NCBI RefSeq assembly: GCF_003725775.1
Contig: NZ_RJSG01000001.1
Location: 338,695-402,694 of the forward strand
Direction of reading: 5' to 3'
Length of the DNA stretch: 64,000 bases
DNA from: Nocardioides marmorisolisilvae
Lineage (GTDB): Bacteria > Actinomycetota > Actinomycetes > Propionibacteriales > Nocardioidaceae
Translations under genes and position numbers: made by a program
In this document: piece after piece, positions 24,439 through 33,618 of the stretch
Position numbering within the stretch: position 1 is the stretch's first letter
How the letters are laid out: the number at the start of each line of letters is the position of its first letter
The notes under the pieces: generated by a model
The model's database searches: none
The model's input: only the letters and a program-made list of their open reading frames with translations
What the model was told of the DNA's origin: nothing

Positions 24439-26376
24439 GTGGCCAAAGAGGTCCAGCAGCTCGACCGAGTGATCATCCGTTTCGCAGGCGACTCCGGCGA
24501 CGGCATGCAGCTCACCGGAGACCGGTTCACCCAGGAGTCCGCCGCGTTCGGTAACGACCTGGCGACCTTCCCGAACTTCCCCGCGGAGATCCGCGCCCCC
24601 CAGGGCACGCTCCCGGGCGTCTCGTCCTTCCAGGTGCACTTCGCCGACCACGACATCCTCACCGCCGGCGACGCCCCGGACGTCCTGGTGGCGATGAACC
24701 CGGCCGCGCTCAAGGCCAACCTGTCCGACATGAAGCCGGGCACCGCGATCATCGTCGACAGCCACGACTTCACCAGCCGCAACCTGATCAAGGCCGGCTA
24801 CGAGGGCAACCCGCTGGAGGAGGAGGGCGCCGGCTCGCTCGCCGAGGACTACAACCTCTCCGTCCTCGACCTGACCGGCATGACCGTCGAGGCGGTCAAG
24901 GAGTTCGGCCTCTCCCGCAAGGACGCCGCCCGCGCGAAGAACATGTTCGCCCTCGGCCTGCTGTCCTGGATGTACGGCCGCCCGACCGAGACCACCATCG
25001 ACTTCCTCACGGCTCGCTTCGCCAAGGCCCCGGACATCCGCGACGCCAACATCACCGCGTTCAAGTCCGGCTGGAACTTCGGCGAGACCACCGAGGCCTT
25101 CGTCGTCCAGTACGAGATCAAGCCGGCGGCGATGAAGCCGGGCACCTACCGGAACATCAGCGGCAACCTGGCGCTCTCCTACGGCCTGATCGCCGGCGGT
25201 GTGCAGTCCGGCCTGCCGATCTTCCTCGGCACCTACCCGATCACCCCGGCCAGCGACATCCTGCACGAGCTGAGCAAGCACAAGAAGTTCGGCATCACGA
25301 CGTTCCAGGCCGAGGACGAGATCGCCGGTATCGGCGCCGCCCTCGGCGCCAGCTTCGCCGGCTCGCTGGGCATCACCACCACCTCCGGTCCGGGTATCGC
25401 GCTGAAGTCCGAGACCATCGGCCTGGCAGTGATGACCGAGCTCCCGCTGCTCATCGTCGACGTCCAGCGCGGTGGCCCCTCGACCGGTCTGCCGACCAAG
25501 ACCGAGCAGGCCGACCTGCTGCAGGCGATGTTCGGCCGCAACGGCGAGTCCCCGGTCCCGGTGATCGCGCCACAGTCCCCCGGCGACTGCTTCGACGCCG
25601 CGCTCGAGGCGGCCCGGATCGCGGTCACCTACCGCACCCCGGTGATGCTGCTCTCCGACGGCTACCTGGCCAACGGCTCCGAGCCGTGGTCGATCCCGGA
25701 CGTCGCGGACCTGCCGAAGATCGACCCGAACTTCGCGACCGAGACCAACAAGACGGTCACCAGCAAGGACGGCGAGACCTCCGAGGAGTACTGGCCCTAC
25801 CTGCGCGACGAGGAGACCCTGGCGCGTCCGTGGGCCATCCCCGGTACGCCGGGCCTGGAGCACCGCATCGGTGGTCTGGAGAAGGGCGACGGCCACGGCA
25901 ACATCTCCTACGACCCGGCCAACCACGACTTCATGGTCCGGACCCGCCAGGCCAAGGTGGACCGGATCGCCGAGTCGCTGCCGCCGCTCGTGGTCGACGA
26001 CCCGTCCGGCAAGGCGAAGGTCCTGGTCCTGGGCTGGGGTTCGACGTACGGCCCCATCGGTGCCGCTGCGCGTCGCGTCCGCAAGGCCGGTCACGACGTC
26101 GCCCAGGTGCACCTGCGCCACCTGAACCCGTTCCCGAAGGACCTCGGCGAGATCCTCAAGGGCTACGACGCCGTGATGATCCCCGAGATGAACCTGGGCC
26201 AGCTCTCGCTGCTGATCCGGGCCAAGTACCTCGTCGACGTCGTCGGCTACAACCAGGTCAACGGCATGCCGCTCAAGGCGGCCGAGCTGGCCGAGGCCAT
26301 CACCGACCTGATCGCCCACACCACGGGCGACGTTCCCACGACCGACAGCACTGGTGAGATGGAGGCGGTCAAGTGA
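24439..26376 (+). CDS. korA: 2-Oxoacid:ferredoxin oxidoreductase, alpha subunit (fused gamma-alpha, KorA type)
   Basis: A 645-residue subunit that decarboxylates a 2-oxoacid (2-oxoglutarate in characterised mycobacterial KorAB) to its acyl-CoA with ferredoxin reduction. The N-terminal gamma domain (IRFAGDSGDGMQLTGDRF, residues about 11-28, to 190) is fused to the alpha domain (FLGTYPITPASDILHELSK, AEDEIAGIGAALGASFAG, TTTSGPGIALKSETIGLA), followed by a C-terminal domain ending near MNLGQLSLLIRAKYLVDV. GTG 24439 has AGAAGG upstream; 51 more codons are open upstream but lie over the promoter. It overlaps korB by 4 bp (GTGA). Such a KOR can replace or supplement 2-oxoglutarate dehydrogenase. Confidence 0.93.
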   Translation: MAKEVQQLDRVIIRFAGDSGDGMQLTGDRFTQESAAFGNDLATFPNFPAEIRAPQGTLPGVSSFQVHFADHDILTAGDAPDVLVAMNPAALKANLSDMKPGTAIIVDSHDFTSRNLIKAGYEGNPLEEEGAGSLAEDYNLSVLDLTGMTVEAVKEFGLSRKDAARAKNMFALGLLSWMYGRPTETTIDFLTARFAKAPDIRDANITAFKSGWNFGETTEAFVVQYEIKPAAMKPGTYRNISGNLALSYGLIAGGVQSGLPIFLGTYPITPASDILHELSKHKKFGITTFQAEDEIAGIGAALGASFAGSLGITTTSGPGIALKSETIGLAVMTELPLLIVDVQRGGPSTGLPTKTEQADLLQAMFGRNGESPVPVIAPQSPGDCFDAALEAARIAVTYRTPVMLLSDGYLANGSEPWSIPDVADLPKIDPNFATETNKTVTSKDGETSEEYWPYLRDEETLARPWAIPGTPGLEHRIGGLEKGDGHGNISYDPANHDFMVRTRQAKVDRIAESLPPLVVDDPSGKAKVLVLGWGSTYGPIGAAARRVRKAGHDVAQVHLRHLNPFPKDLGEILKGYDAVMIPEMNLGQLSLLIRAKYLVDVVGYNQVNGMPLKAAELAEAITDLIAHTTGDVPTTDSTGEMEAVK

Positions 26377-27446
26377 CCACCGTCGAGCTGCCCTTCCCCG
26401 GCCTGGCCGGCGTCCCGACGAAGGACGAGCCGCAGAACCGCAAGGAGTACACCGCGGACCAGGAGGTGCGCTGGTGCCCCGGGTGCGGTGACTACGCGAT
26501 CCTCGCCGCGGTCCAGGGCTTCCTGCCCGATCTCGGGCTGCGCCGCGAGAACATCGTGTTCGTCTCCGGCATCGGCTGCTCCAGCCGGTTCCCGTACTAC
26601 CTCGACACCTACGGGATGCACTCGATCCACGGCCGCGCCCCGGCGATCGCCACCGGTATCGCCACCGCCCGCGAGGACATCAACGTCTGGGTCGTCACCG
26701 GCGACGGTGACGCGCTCTCGATCGGTGGCAACCACCTGATCCACGCGATGCGCCGCAACGTGAACATGACGATCCTGCTGTTCAACAACCGGATCTACGG
26801 CCTGACCAAGGGTCAGTACTCGCCGACCTCCGAGCCGGGCAAGATCACCAAGTCGACCCCGGTCGGCTCGGTGGACCACCCGTTCAACCCGGTCTCGCTC
26901 GCCCTGGGTGCCGAGGCTTCGTTCGTCGCGCGGACCATCGACTCCGACCGCAAGCACCTCACCGCGGTGCTGTCCGCGGCCGCCGCCCACCGCGGTACGT
27001 CGCTGGTCGAGATCTACCAGAACTGCCCGATCTTCAACGACGGCGCCTTCGACGCGGTCAAGGAGAACGACACCAAGGCCGACGCGATCATCCCGCTCGA
27101 GCACGGCCAGCCGATCCGCTTCGGCGCGCTCGGCGAGGACGGGCTCGGCACGAAGGGCATCGCGCGCTCGTCCTCCGGTGGTGTCGAGGTCGTCGCGGGC
27201 AACTCCCCCGACGTGCTCGTCCACGACGCGCACAACCCGGACCCGACGACGGCCTTCGCGCTCTCCCGGCTCACCGACGCCGGCGTCCTGCACCAGGCAC
27301 CGATCGGCATCTTCCGCTCGGTCAGCCGCCCGACGTACGACGACGGCGCCCGCCAGCAGATCGCGACCGCGCAGGCCGGCCAGGAGGACGCCAACGCCGC
27401 CCTCGCGACGCTGATCAACGGCAAGGACACCTGGACCGTCCTCTGA
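26373..27446 (+). CDS. korB: 2-Oxoacid:ferredoxin oxidoreductase, beta subunit (KorB)
   Basis: A 357-residue TPP- and 4Fe-4S-binding subunit, partner of KorA. The motif RWCPGCGDYAIL carries two cluster cysteines, GIGCSSRFPYY a third, and a later NCP at about residue 218 the fourth. TPP binding is shown by GDGDALSIGGNHLIHAMRRN and the NNRIYGLTKGQYSPTS segment. There is no separate delta (ferredoxin-like) subunit, as usual for the two-subunit KOR of actinobacteria. The start is coupled to the korA stop. A strong terminator follows about 57 bp downstream. Confidence 0.94.
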   Translation: MTTVELPFPGLAGVPTKDEPQNRKEYTADQEVRWCPGCGDYAILAAVQGFLPDLGLRRENIVFVSGIGCSSRFPYYLDTYGMHSIHGRAPAIATGIATAREDINVWVVTGDGDALSIGGNHLIHAMRRNVNMTILLFNNRIYGLTKGQYSPTSEPGKITKSTPVGSVDHPFNPVSLALGAEASFVARTIDSDRKHLTAVLSAAAAHRGTSLVEIYQNCPIFNDGAFDAVKENDTKADAIIPLEHGQPIRFGALGEDGLGTKGIARSSSGGVEVVAGNSPDVLVHDAHNPDPTTAFALSRLTDAGVLHQAPIGIFRSVSRPTYDDGARQQIATAQAGQEDANAALATLINGKDTWTVL

Positions 27447-27454
27447 CCTGTCGC

Positions 27455-27484
27455 CGGTCGAGGCGCGAGGAGCGCCGGCGACCG
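27455..27484. repeat. Imperfect inverted repeat (REP-like) after korB
   Basis: Outer arms CGGTCG (27455-27460) and CGACCG (27479-27484) and inner arms GGCGC (27462-27466) and GCGCC (27472-27476) make a GC-rich stem-loop. The shape resembles dispersed GGTCGAGGCGC-type repeats of actinobacteria. Only one copy is seen in this window. Confidence 0.4.
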
Positions 27485-27502
27485 ACTCGGTGGTTGCCCC
27501 AG

Positions 27503-27540
27503 AACCCCGGTTCCGCACCTCGGTGCTGAACCGGGGTTTT
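27503..27540 (+). terminator. Rho-independent terminator of korAB
   Basis: AACCCCGGTTC pairs perfectly with GAACCGGGGTT (11 bp), with an inner GCACC/GGTGC stem, and is followed by TTTTCT. It is the clearest terminator in the window and probably works in both directions. Confidence 0.88.
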
Positions 27541-27577
27541 CTGCTCCCTTGTCAGGGCCGGTCTTCTGCGGCAGACT

Positions 27578-27593
27578 GAATGAACATTCATTC
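27578..27593. promoter_or_regulatory. TetR-type operator upstream of the SDR/TetR pair
   Basis: GAATGAACATTCATTC is an inverted repeat (GAATGAA/TTCATTC) around a central CA, directly before the GGAGGAG ribosome site of the SDR gene. The second gene of the pair encodes a TetR regulator, so autorepression is likely. Confidence 0.6.
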
Positions 27594-27605
27594 GGAGGAG
27601 TTTCC

Positions 27606-28541
27606 ATGGGCTGGAACGCAGACGACATCCCTTCCCAGAGCGGCCGCACCGCCGTCGTCACCGGGGCCAACGGCGGGCTCGGTCTGGTGACGGCCCGCGA
27701 GCTCGCGGCGAAGGGCGCGCACGTCGTGCTCGCCGCACGCAATCCGGCGAAGACCGAGGCCGCCGTGCAGGCGATCCGTGCCGCGGTACCGGGCGCCTCC
27801 CTGGAGGTGGTCACCCTGGACCTGTCCTCCCAGGCGTCGGTGAAGGAGTCGGCCGCACAGATCCTGGCCGCGCACCAGCAGGTGGACCTGCTGATCAACA
27901 ACGCCGGCGTGATGGGCATCCCCGAGTCGAGGACCGTCGACGGCTACGAGATGCAGTTCGGCGTCGACCACCTCGGGCACTGGACCTTCACCGCGCTGCT
28001 GCTCCCCGCCCTGCTCCGTACGCCAGGGTCGCGGGTCGTCACCGTGACGAGCACGGCGCACCACATGGGCCGGGCCGTGAACCCGGAGAACCCGCACCTC
28101 GAAGGGAACTACGGGGCCTGGCGCGCCTACGGCCAGGCCAAGCTGGCGAACTTCCACTTCGGGCTCGGCCTGCAGCGCGATCTCGCGGCGGCCGGGGCGG
28201 AGACGACGAGCCTGATCGCCCACCCCGGTCTGTCCAACACCGACCTGCAGACCGTCAGCGTCGAGGAGTCCGGGGGCGGCGCGTCGCAGAAGTTCTTCCA
28301 GACCCTCGCCCAGCGCACCGGGATGTCGGCCGACGACGGCGCCCTCTCCCAGCTCAGGGCGGCGACCGATCCCACGGCCCCGGGTGGCGGGTTCTACGGA
28401 CCTCTCTTCGTCAACAACGGCCGCCCGGTGCGCAAGCCGATCTTCCGACGCCTCGGGATGAACCGGGCCGTGTCGGCGTTGTGGCAGGTGTCCGAGGCCG
28501 AGACCGGGGTCTCCTTGGACCTCGGTACGGTCACGGGGTGA
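27606..28541 (+). CDS. Short-chain dehydrogenase (retinol dehydrogenase-like)
   Basis: A 311-residue SDR of the longer, retinol-dehydrogenase/WW-oxidoreductase-like group. Cofactor motif TGANGGLGLVTARELAAKG at about 20-38, basic LAARNPAK after strand 2 favouring NADP, NNAGVMGIP at about 98, and the catalytic YGQAKLAN. ATG 27606 has an ideal GGAGGAG site; 19 further open codons upstream cover the operator and are not coding. It overlaps the TetR gene by 4 bp (GTGA), so both are one operon under a shared palindromic operator. The substrate is unknown. Confidence 0.85.
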   Translation: MGWNADDIPSQSGRTAVVTGANGGLGLVTARELAAKGAHVVLAARNPAKTEAAVQAIRAAVPGASLEVVTLDLSSQASVKESAAQILAAHQQVDLLINNAGVMGIPESRTVDGYEMQFGVDHLGHWTFTALLLPALLRTPGSRVVTVTSTAHHMGRAVNPENPHLEGNYGAWRAYGQAKLANFHFGLGLQRDLAAAGAETTSLIAHPGLSNTDLQTVSVEESGGGASQKFFQTLAQRTGMSADDGALSQLRAATDPTAPGGGFYGPLFVNNGRPVRKPIFRRLGMNRAVSALWQVSEAETGVSLDLGTVTG

Positions 28542-29104
28542 CCACCACCCCCACGGACCGCGCTGCGGCCGTCCGCGCGGCGATGCGCACCGTGGTGGCC
28601 GAGCACGGCTTCCACGGCGCATCGATGAGCGCGGTCGCGCAGGTAGCCGGCGTCGCCACCGGCACCGCGTACACCCACTACGCCTCGAAGGACGCACTGG
28701 TCATCGCGACGTACTGCGAGACGAAGTCCGAGCTGGGGCGGGCAGCGGCCAGCGGGATCGACCGGAGCCTGCCGCCGGGCGAGCGGTTCCGGGCTCTGTG
28801 GTTGGCCTACCACGACTTCCTGCGCTCGCACCCCGAGCACGCTCGGTTCCTGCTCCAGGTCGAGCACTCGCCGTACCGTGGCCCCGCCCACGACGCAGCC
28901 CTGGCCGACCAGGACGACCCGCTGGTGGCCCAGGTGACGGCATCGGACCTGCTCGCGCTCCTGCTCCCGCTCCCCGACGAGGTGCTCTACGACCTGGCGC
29001 TCGGGCCGGCGGTCCGTCTCGCCGCTGCCGGTGCCGTCACGACCCCCGCTCAGCTCGAGGAGATCGCAGCCGCCTGCTGGCGCGCGGTGACGGTTCCTGC
29101 CTAG
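28538..29104 (+). CDS. TetR-family transcriptional regulator
   Basis: A 188-residue repressor. The N-terminal helix-turn-helix spans about residues 9-50 (AAMRTVVAEHGFHGASMSAVAQVAGVATGTAYTHYASKDALV), and the C-terminal helical ligand domain includes FRALWLAYHDFLRSHPEHARFLLQVEHSPY. GTG 28538 is coupled to the SDR stop. The likely target is the palindrome at 27578-27593 in front of the pair, and the SDR substrate or a related compound may be the inducer (inference). Confidence 0.88.
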   Translation: MTTTPTDRAAAVRAAMRTVVAEHGFHGASMSAVAQVAGVATGTAYTHYASKDALVIATYCETKSELGRAAASGIDRSLPPGERFRALWLAYHDFLRSHPEHARFLLQVEHSPYRGPAHDAALADQDDPLVAQVTASDLLALLLPLPDEVLYDLALGPAVRLAAAGAVTTPAQLEEIAAACWRAVTVPA

Positions 29105-29112
29105 CGGTGCGC

Positions 29113-29514
29113 CTAGGCCGGCGAGAGCCAGCCCGCTCCCGGCAGGTTCCGGGCCACCATGAACACCGCCAGGAACCCGACGACCGCCCAACCCCACCAC
29201 GGCTTGGACTGGATGCGGAGCAGCCGACGCCCGGTGAACGCCTGCTGCGCCCAGAGCGCCCAGACGACCGCGATCAGCGGCAGCGCGAGGGCTGCCACCG
29301 GGTTGCGGGCGAACGCGCCCGCGATGTCGAGGTGCGCCAGGTCGTGCACCGCCCGCAGGCCGCCGCAGAACGGGCAGTAGATGCCGGTCAGCGCCAGCAG
29401 CGGGCAGGTCGGGTAGTGACCCTGGTCGTTCGGGTTCACCGCCGCGACCAGCAGCGTCGCAGCACCGACCCCTGTCGCCGTCCAGACGACCGAGGCGCGG
29501 GTGGGCGCACTCAT
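29113..29514 (-). CDS. DUF2752 membrane protein
   Basis: A 133-residue protein with three membrane helices. It carries the DUF2752 signature CPLLALTGIYCPFCGGLRAVHDLAHLDIAGAFARNP, with a CxxC pair that may bind a metal. Its start overlaps the prenyl synthase stop (4 bp), so it is the last gene of the nuo transcription unit. The function of DUF2752 proteins is not known. It is convergent with the TetR gene, 8 bp apart. Confidence 0.85.
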   Translation of the reverse strand: MSAPTRASVVWTATGVGAATLLVAAVNPNDQGHYPTCPLLALTGIYCPFCGGLRAVHDLAHLDIAGAFARNPVAALALPLIAVVWALWAQQAFTGRRLLRIQSKPWWGWAVVGFLAVFMVARNLPGAGWLSPA

Positions 29515-30503
29515 GACGAGCGGTCGGTCACCACATCGGCGAAGGCCTCGAGCGCGTCCCGCGCCGAACCCTCGGGAAGCACGCTCAGCAGCTCCTTGGC
29601 CGCCGCGGCCTCGCCGGCGACGTAGGCCCGCGCCTCGTCCATCGCCGGGTGTGCCCGCAGCAGACCCAGGGCCTCGGCGTGCAGGGCGTCGTCGGTGAGA
29701 GGCTGCTTGAGCAGCTCGACCAGCCGGGCGTCGGCCGGGTCGGTGCTGCGCATCGCGTAGAGCGTCGGCAGCGTGGGCACGCCCTCGCGCAGGTCGGTGC
29801 CCGGGGTCTTGCCGGACTCCTCGCTCTCCGAGGCGATGTCGAGGATGTCGTCGGCGAGCTGGAAGGCGACGCCGATGCGCTCGCCGTACTCGGTCAGCGC
29901 GTCGACCACCTCAGGCGTCGCGCCCCCGAACATGGCGCCGTACCGGGCGGAGGTGGCGATCAGCGAGCCGGTCTTGCCGGCGACCACGCGCAGGTAGTGC
30001 TCGAGCGGGTCGTCCTCGGCACCGGGGCCGAGCGTCTCCAGGATCTGGCCCTCGACCAGGCGGGAGAACGTCTGCGCCTGGATGCGCACTGCCTCGGGCC
30101 CGAGGTCGGCGGTCAGCTCGGAGGACTTCGCGAAGAGGAAGTCGCCGGTGAGGATGGCGACCAGGTTGTCCCAGCGGGCGTTGGCGGACTCGGCACCGCG
30201 GCGCAGCGCGGCCTCGTCCATCACGTCGTCGTGGTACAGCGAGGCCAGGTGGGTCAGCTCGACCACGCAGGCCGCGGTGAGCACCTCGGGCGTCGCTCCG
30301 GAGCCGGTCTCGGCACCCAGGAAGCAGAGCAGCGGACGGAACCGCTTGCCGCCGGCCTCCATGAGGTGGCGCGCCGCCTTGGTGACAAACGGGGCCTCGC
30401 TCTCGACGTGGCCCAGCAGCGCCTCCTCGACCTCGACCATGGTCGAGCGGAGGCGCTCCTCGAGCTCAGCGTCGAGGATGGGCAGGGCCAGAGGGGAGCT
30501 CAC
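29511..30503 (-). CDS. All-trans polyprenyl diphosphate synthase (menaquinone side chain type)
   Basis: A 330-residue isoprenyl synthase that extends farnesyl or geranyl diphosphate with IPP. First aspartate-rich motif DDVMD at residues 92-96, GGKRFRP at 51-57 for IPP binding, second motif DDILD near residue 225 within FQLADDILD. Length and order match heptaprenyl/octaprenyl synthases. GTG 30503 overlaps the nuoN stop (GTGA), so it is translated as part of the complex I operon. Its product is most likely the menaquinone tail, which links quinone supply to NADH dehydrogenase expression. The chain length cannot be read with certainty. Confidence 0.88.
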   Translation of the reverse strand: MSSPLALPILDAELEERLRSTMVEVEEALLGHVESEAPFVTKAARHLMEAGGKRFRPLLCFLGAETGSGATPEVLTAACVVELTHLASLYHDDVMDEAALRRGAESANARWDNLVAILTGDFLFAKSSELTADLGPEAVRIQAQTFSRLVEGQILETLGPGAEDDPLEHYLRVVAGKTGSLIATSARYGAMFGGATPEVVDALTEYGERIGVAFQLADDILDIASESEESGKTPGTDLREGVPTLPTLYAMRSTDPADARLVELLKQPLTDDALHAEALGLLRAHPAMDEARAYVAGEAAAAKELLSVLPEGSARDALEAFADVVTDRSS

Positions 30504-32086
30504 CGGACGAATTCTGCAACACGACCGAGCAGATCGAGCAACGGGCCCGGAACCACGCCCAGAACCAGGGTTCCGGCGGCACCGATCGCGATCACCGAGG
30601 AGGTCATGACGCTGGGGATCGCGACGCTCGTCTCGCCGACCGGGTCGGTGAAGAACATCAGCACGATGATGCGCACGTAGAAGAACGCCGCCGCCGCCGA
30701 ACCGAGCACGGCCACGATGACCACCGGCCACGCGCCGGCGCTCGCGGCGGAGGTGAACACCGCCCACTTGCCGGTGAAGCCGCTGGTCAACGGGATGCCG
30801 GCCAGGCCGAGCAGCAGGAACGAGAAGATGCCGGCCACCAGCGGGGAGTGCTTGCCCAGGCCGGTCCACGCCGACATCGAGGTCGCCTCGCCACTCGGGT
30901 CGCGCACCAGCGTGACGATCGCGAAGGCAGCCAGGTTCGTCAGGCCGTACGTCGTCAGGTAGAACAGCACCGCCTGCACGGGCTGGATCTCGCCCGGACC
31001 GATGTCGGCCAGCGAACGCGCACCCAGGAACGCGGTCATCATGAAGCCGGCGTGGGCGACCGAGGAGTAGGCCAGCAGCCGCTTCACGTCGGTCTGGCTC
31101 AGCGCCATCACCGAACCGACCACCATGGTCAGGATCGCGACGCCCCACGCGACCGGCATCCAGTCCCAGCGAGCACCGCCGAAGGCGACGTAGAAGAGCC
31201 GGAACAACGCGCCGAACGCGGCGACCTTGGTGCCGGCGGCCATGAACGCGGTCACCGAGGTGGGGGCGCCCTGGTAGACGTCGGGCACCCACGCCTGGAA
31301 CGGTGCGGCGCCGACCTTGAACAGCAGGCCGACCAGCAGCATGCCCATGCCGCCGAGCAGCAGCGCGTGCGAGCCGCTGCCTGCGGAGACGGCGAACGCG
31401 ATCTTGTCGAACTGCATCGAGCCGGCGTACCCGTAGACCAGGGCCATGCCGTAGACGAAGAAGCCGGAGCTGAAGGCACCGAGCATGAAGTACTTCAGCG
31501 CCGCTTCCTGGCTCAGCAGGCGGCGACGACGCGCCAGACCGCAGAGCAGGTACAGCGGCAGCGAGAGCACCTCCAGGCCGACGAACATGGTGATCAGGTC
31601 GTTGGCCGCGGGGAAGATCATCATGCCCGCGACCGCGAACATCAGCAGCGGGAAGACCTCGGTGTGCTCCAGGCCGCGGGTCGAGGCCTCACGCTCGGCC
31701 TCGGTGCCCGGCAGCGCGGCCGCCTGACCGGCGAACGCGGTCACGCCGCCCTCGAGCCGGCGCTCGGCGAAGAGCAGGATCGAGAGCAGCGAGAAGACCA
31801 GCACCAGGATCCAGCAGAAGATCGCGGGACCGTCCAGGGTCAGCGCCGACTCGGCGACGATGCGACCGGGCTTGGCCTCGCCGCTCCACGGGTGCAGCTT
31901 GTTGAAGACCCAGATGGTGTCCGCGATCGCGGCCACCGTTCCGGCGATCGCAAGGCCCACCTGGACGGCGTACCGCTGCGTACGCGGGACAGCGGCCTCG
32001 ACCAGCACGCCGATGGTGGCGACGCCGAGGACGATCAGGAGCGGAGCGAGCTGGGAGTACTCGAGGTGCGGAGCATCGAACTTCAC
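30500..32086 (-). CDS. nuoN: NADH-quinone oxidoreductase subunit N
   Basis: A 528-residue antiporter-like membrane subunit of complex I with about 14 helices. The proton-channel lysines and Glu are in regions such as MFVGLEVLSLPLYLLCGL, ALKYFMLGAFSSGFFVYGM and KVGAAPFQAWVPDVYQGAPTSVTAFMAAGTKVAAF. It helps translocate protons when NADH reduces menaquinone. It overlaps nuoM by 4 bp and is the last structural nuo gene before the prenyl synthase. Confidence 0.96.
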   Translation of the reverse strand: MKFDAPHLEYSQLAPLLIVLGVATIGVLVEAAVPRTQRYAVQVGLAIAGTVAAIADTIWVFNKLHPWSGEAKPGRIVAESALTLDGPAIFCWILVLVFSLLSILLFAERRLEGGVTAFAGQAAALPGTEAEREASTRGLEHTEVFPLLMFAVAGMMIFPAANDLITMFVGLEVLSLPLYLLCGLARRRRLLSQEAALKYFMLGAFSSGFFVYGMALVYGYAGSMQFDKIAFAVSAGSGSHALLLGGMGMLLVGLLFKVGAAPFQAWVPDVYQGAPTSVTAFMAAGTKVAAFGALFRLFYVAFGGARWDWMPVAWGVAILTMVVGSVMALSQTDVKRLLAYSSVAHAGFMMTAFLGARSLADIGPGEIQPVQAVLFYLTTYGLTNLAAFAIVTLVRDPSGEATSMSAWTGLGKHSPLVAGIFSFLLLGLAGIPLTSGFTGKWAVFTSAASAGAWPVVIVAVLGSAAAAFFYVRIIVLMFFTDPVGETSVAIPSVMTSSVIAIGAAGTLVLGVVPGPLLDLLGRVAEFVR

Positions 32087-33618
32087 TGCGCGCTCCCTTC
32101 AGCAGAGTCGGAGACCGTCGGGGCGGGGTCCTTCGCGCCGACCTGCGACAGCGAGTGGTCGGTGCTCGGGTTGAGCATGTCGGCCAGCGGCTTCGGGAAC
32201 AGCCCCAGGATGATCATCAGGAGCAGCACCGGGACGACCGCGACCTTCTCCCGGAGGTTCAGGTCGGTGATCGTCGCGTTGTCCTCGCGCAGCGGGCCGG
32301 TCATCGTGCGCTGGTACATCAGCAGCACGTAGATCGCGGCCAGCACGATGCCGGTGACGGCGAACGCACCCGCCCAGGGCGAGTAGACGAACGCGCCGAC
32401 GATGACGAGGAACTCCGAGACGAACGGCGAGAGGCCGGGCAGCGAGAGCACCGCCAGTCCGGAGATCAGCAGGAACCCGGCGAGCAGCGGTGCGGCCTTC
32501 TCGACGCCCGCGTAGTCGCGGATCGAGGCGGACCCGTGCCGCTTGATCAGGTAGCCGGCCACCAGGAAGAGCGCCGCGGTGGAGAGGCCGTGGTTGAACA
32601 TGTAGAGGTTCGACCCCTGGAGGCCCTGGCTGTTCAGCACGAAGATGCCGAGCACGATGAAGCCGAAGTGCGACACCGAGGTGTAGGCGATCAGGCGCAG
32701 GATGTCGTCCTCGCCGATCGCCATCAGGGCGCCGTAGATGATGCTGATGATCGCCAGCACGACGACCGCCGGCGTGGCCCAGTGCGAGGCCTCCGGGAAC
32801 AGCGAGAGGCAGAACCGGACCATGCCGAAGCTGCCGATCTTGTCCAGGATGCTGACCAGCAGCACCGAGGTGCCCGGGGTCGCGGACTCGGAGGTGTCCG
32901 GCAGCCAGGTGTGCACCGGGAACAGCGGCGCCTTGACCACGAACGCGACCATGAAGCCGAGGAACAGCCAGCGGCCGACGTCGGTGCTGATGTCCAGCTT
33001 GGCCAGGTCCGAGATCAGGTACGACGGATGCCCGGCCTTCGCGGACTCGACGTACAGGCCGATGACCGCGGCCAGCATGACCAGGCCGCCGAACAGGTTG
33101 TAGAGCAGGAACTTGACCGCAGCCTTGGCCCGCTTCGGGCCGCCGTAGCCGCCGACCAGGAAATAGATCGGGATCAGCGTGGCCTCGAAGAAGACGTAGA
33201 AGAGGAACACGTCGGTCGCCGAGAAGACGCCCACGGCCAGTGCCTCGAGCGCCAGCATCCAGGCGAAGAACGCCCGCGGACTCCAGCGACCCTCGTCACC
33301 GTCGTTCCAGCCGGCCAGCATCACGATCGGCGTGAGGATCACGGTGAGCAGCACCAGCGAGAGTCCGAGGCCCTCGACGCCGAGCGCGTAGTGCGCACCG
33401 AACGCCTTGATCCACTCGTGGTTCTCGGTGAACTGCACGCCACCGTCGTTGTGGAACTTCAGCCCGATGATCACGCCGAGGACCAGCTCGACGCCGGCGA
33501 CGCTGAGGGCGAAGCGCTTGGCGTTCTCGACGGACAGGCTCTTGGGGAGCAGCGGCATGGCCACGGCGCCGAGGAACGGCACCACCAGCATCACGGTCAA
33601 CCACGGGAAGTCGCTCAT
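32083..33618 (-). CDS. nuoM: NADH-quinone oxidoreductase subunit M
   Basis: A 511-residue antiporter-like subunit with about 14 helices. Family landmarks are [21 protein letters not shown] (channel Glu), [60 protein letters not shown] and [15 protein letters not shown]. It forms one proton channel in the membrane arm. It overlaps nuoL upstream and nuoN downstream by 4 bp each. The tail is charged and cytoplasmic. Confidence 0.96.
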   Translation of the reverse strand: MSDFPWLTVMLVVPFLGAVAMPLLPKSLSVENAKRFALSVAGVELVLGVIIGLKFHNDGGVQFTENHEWIKAFGAHYALGVEGLGLSLVLLTVILTPIVMLAGWNDGDEGRWSPRAFFAWMLALEALAVGVFSATDVFLFYVFFEATLIPIYFLVGGYGGPKRAKAAVKFLLYNLFGGLVMLAAVIGLYVESAKAGHPSYLISDLAKLDISTDVGRWLFLGFMVAFVVKAPLFPVHTWLPDTSESATPGTSVLLVSILDKIGSFGMVRFCLSLFPEASHWATPAVVVLAIISIIYGALMAIGEDDILRLIAYTSVSHFGFIVLGIFVLNSQGLQGSNLYMFNHGLSTAALFLVAGYLIKRHGSASIRDYAGVEKAAPLLAGFLLISGLAVLSLPGLSPFVSEFLVIVGAFVYSPWAGAFAVTGIVLAAIYVLLMYQRTMTGPLREDNATITDLNLREKVAVVPVLLLMIILGLFPKPLADMLNPSTDHSLSQVGAKDPAPTVSDSAEGSAQ

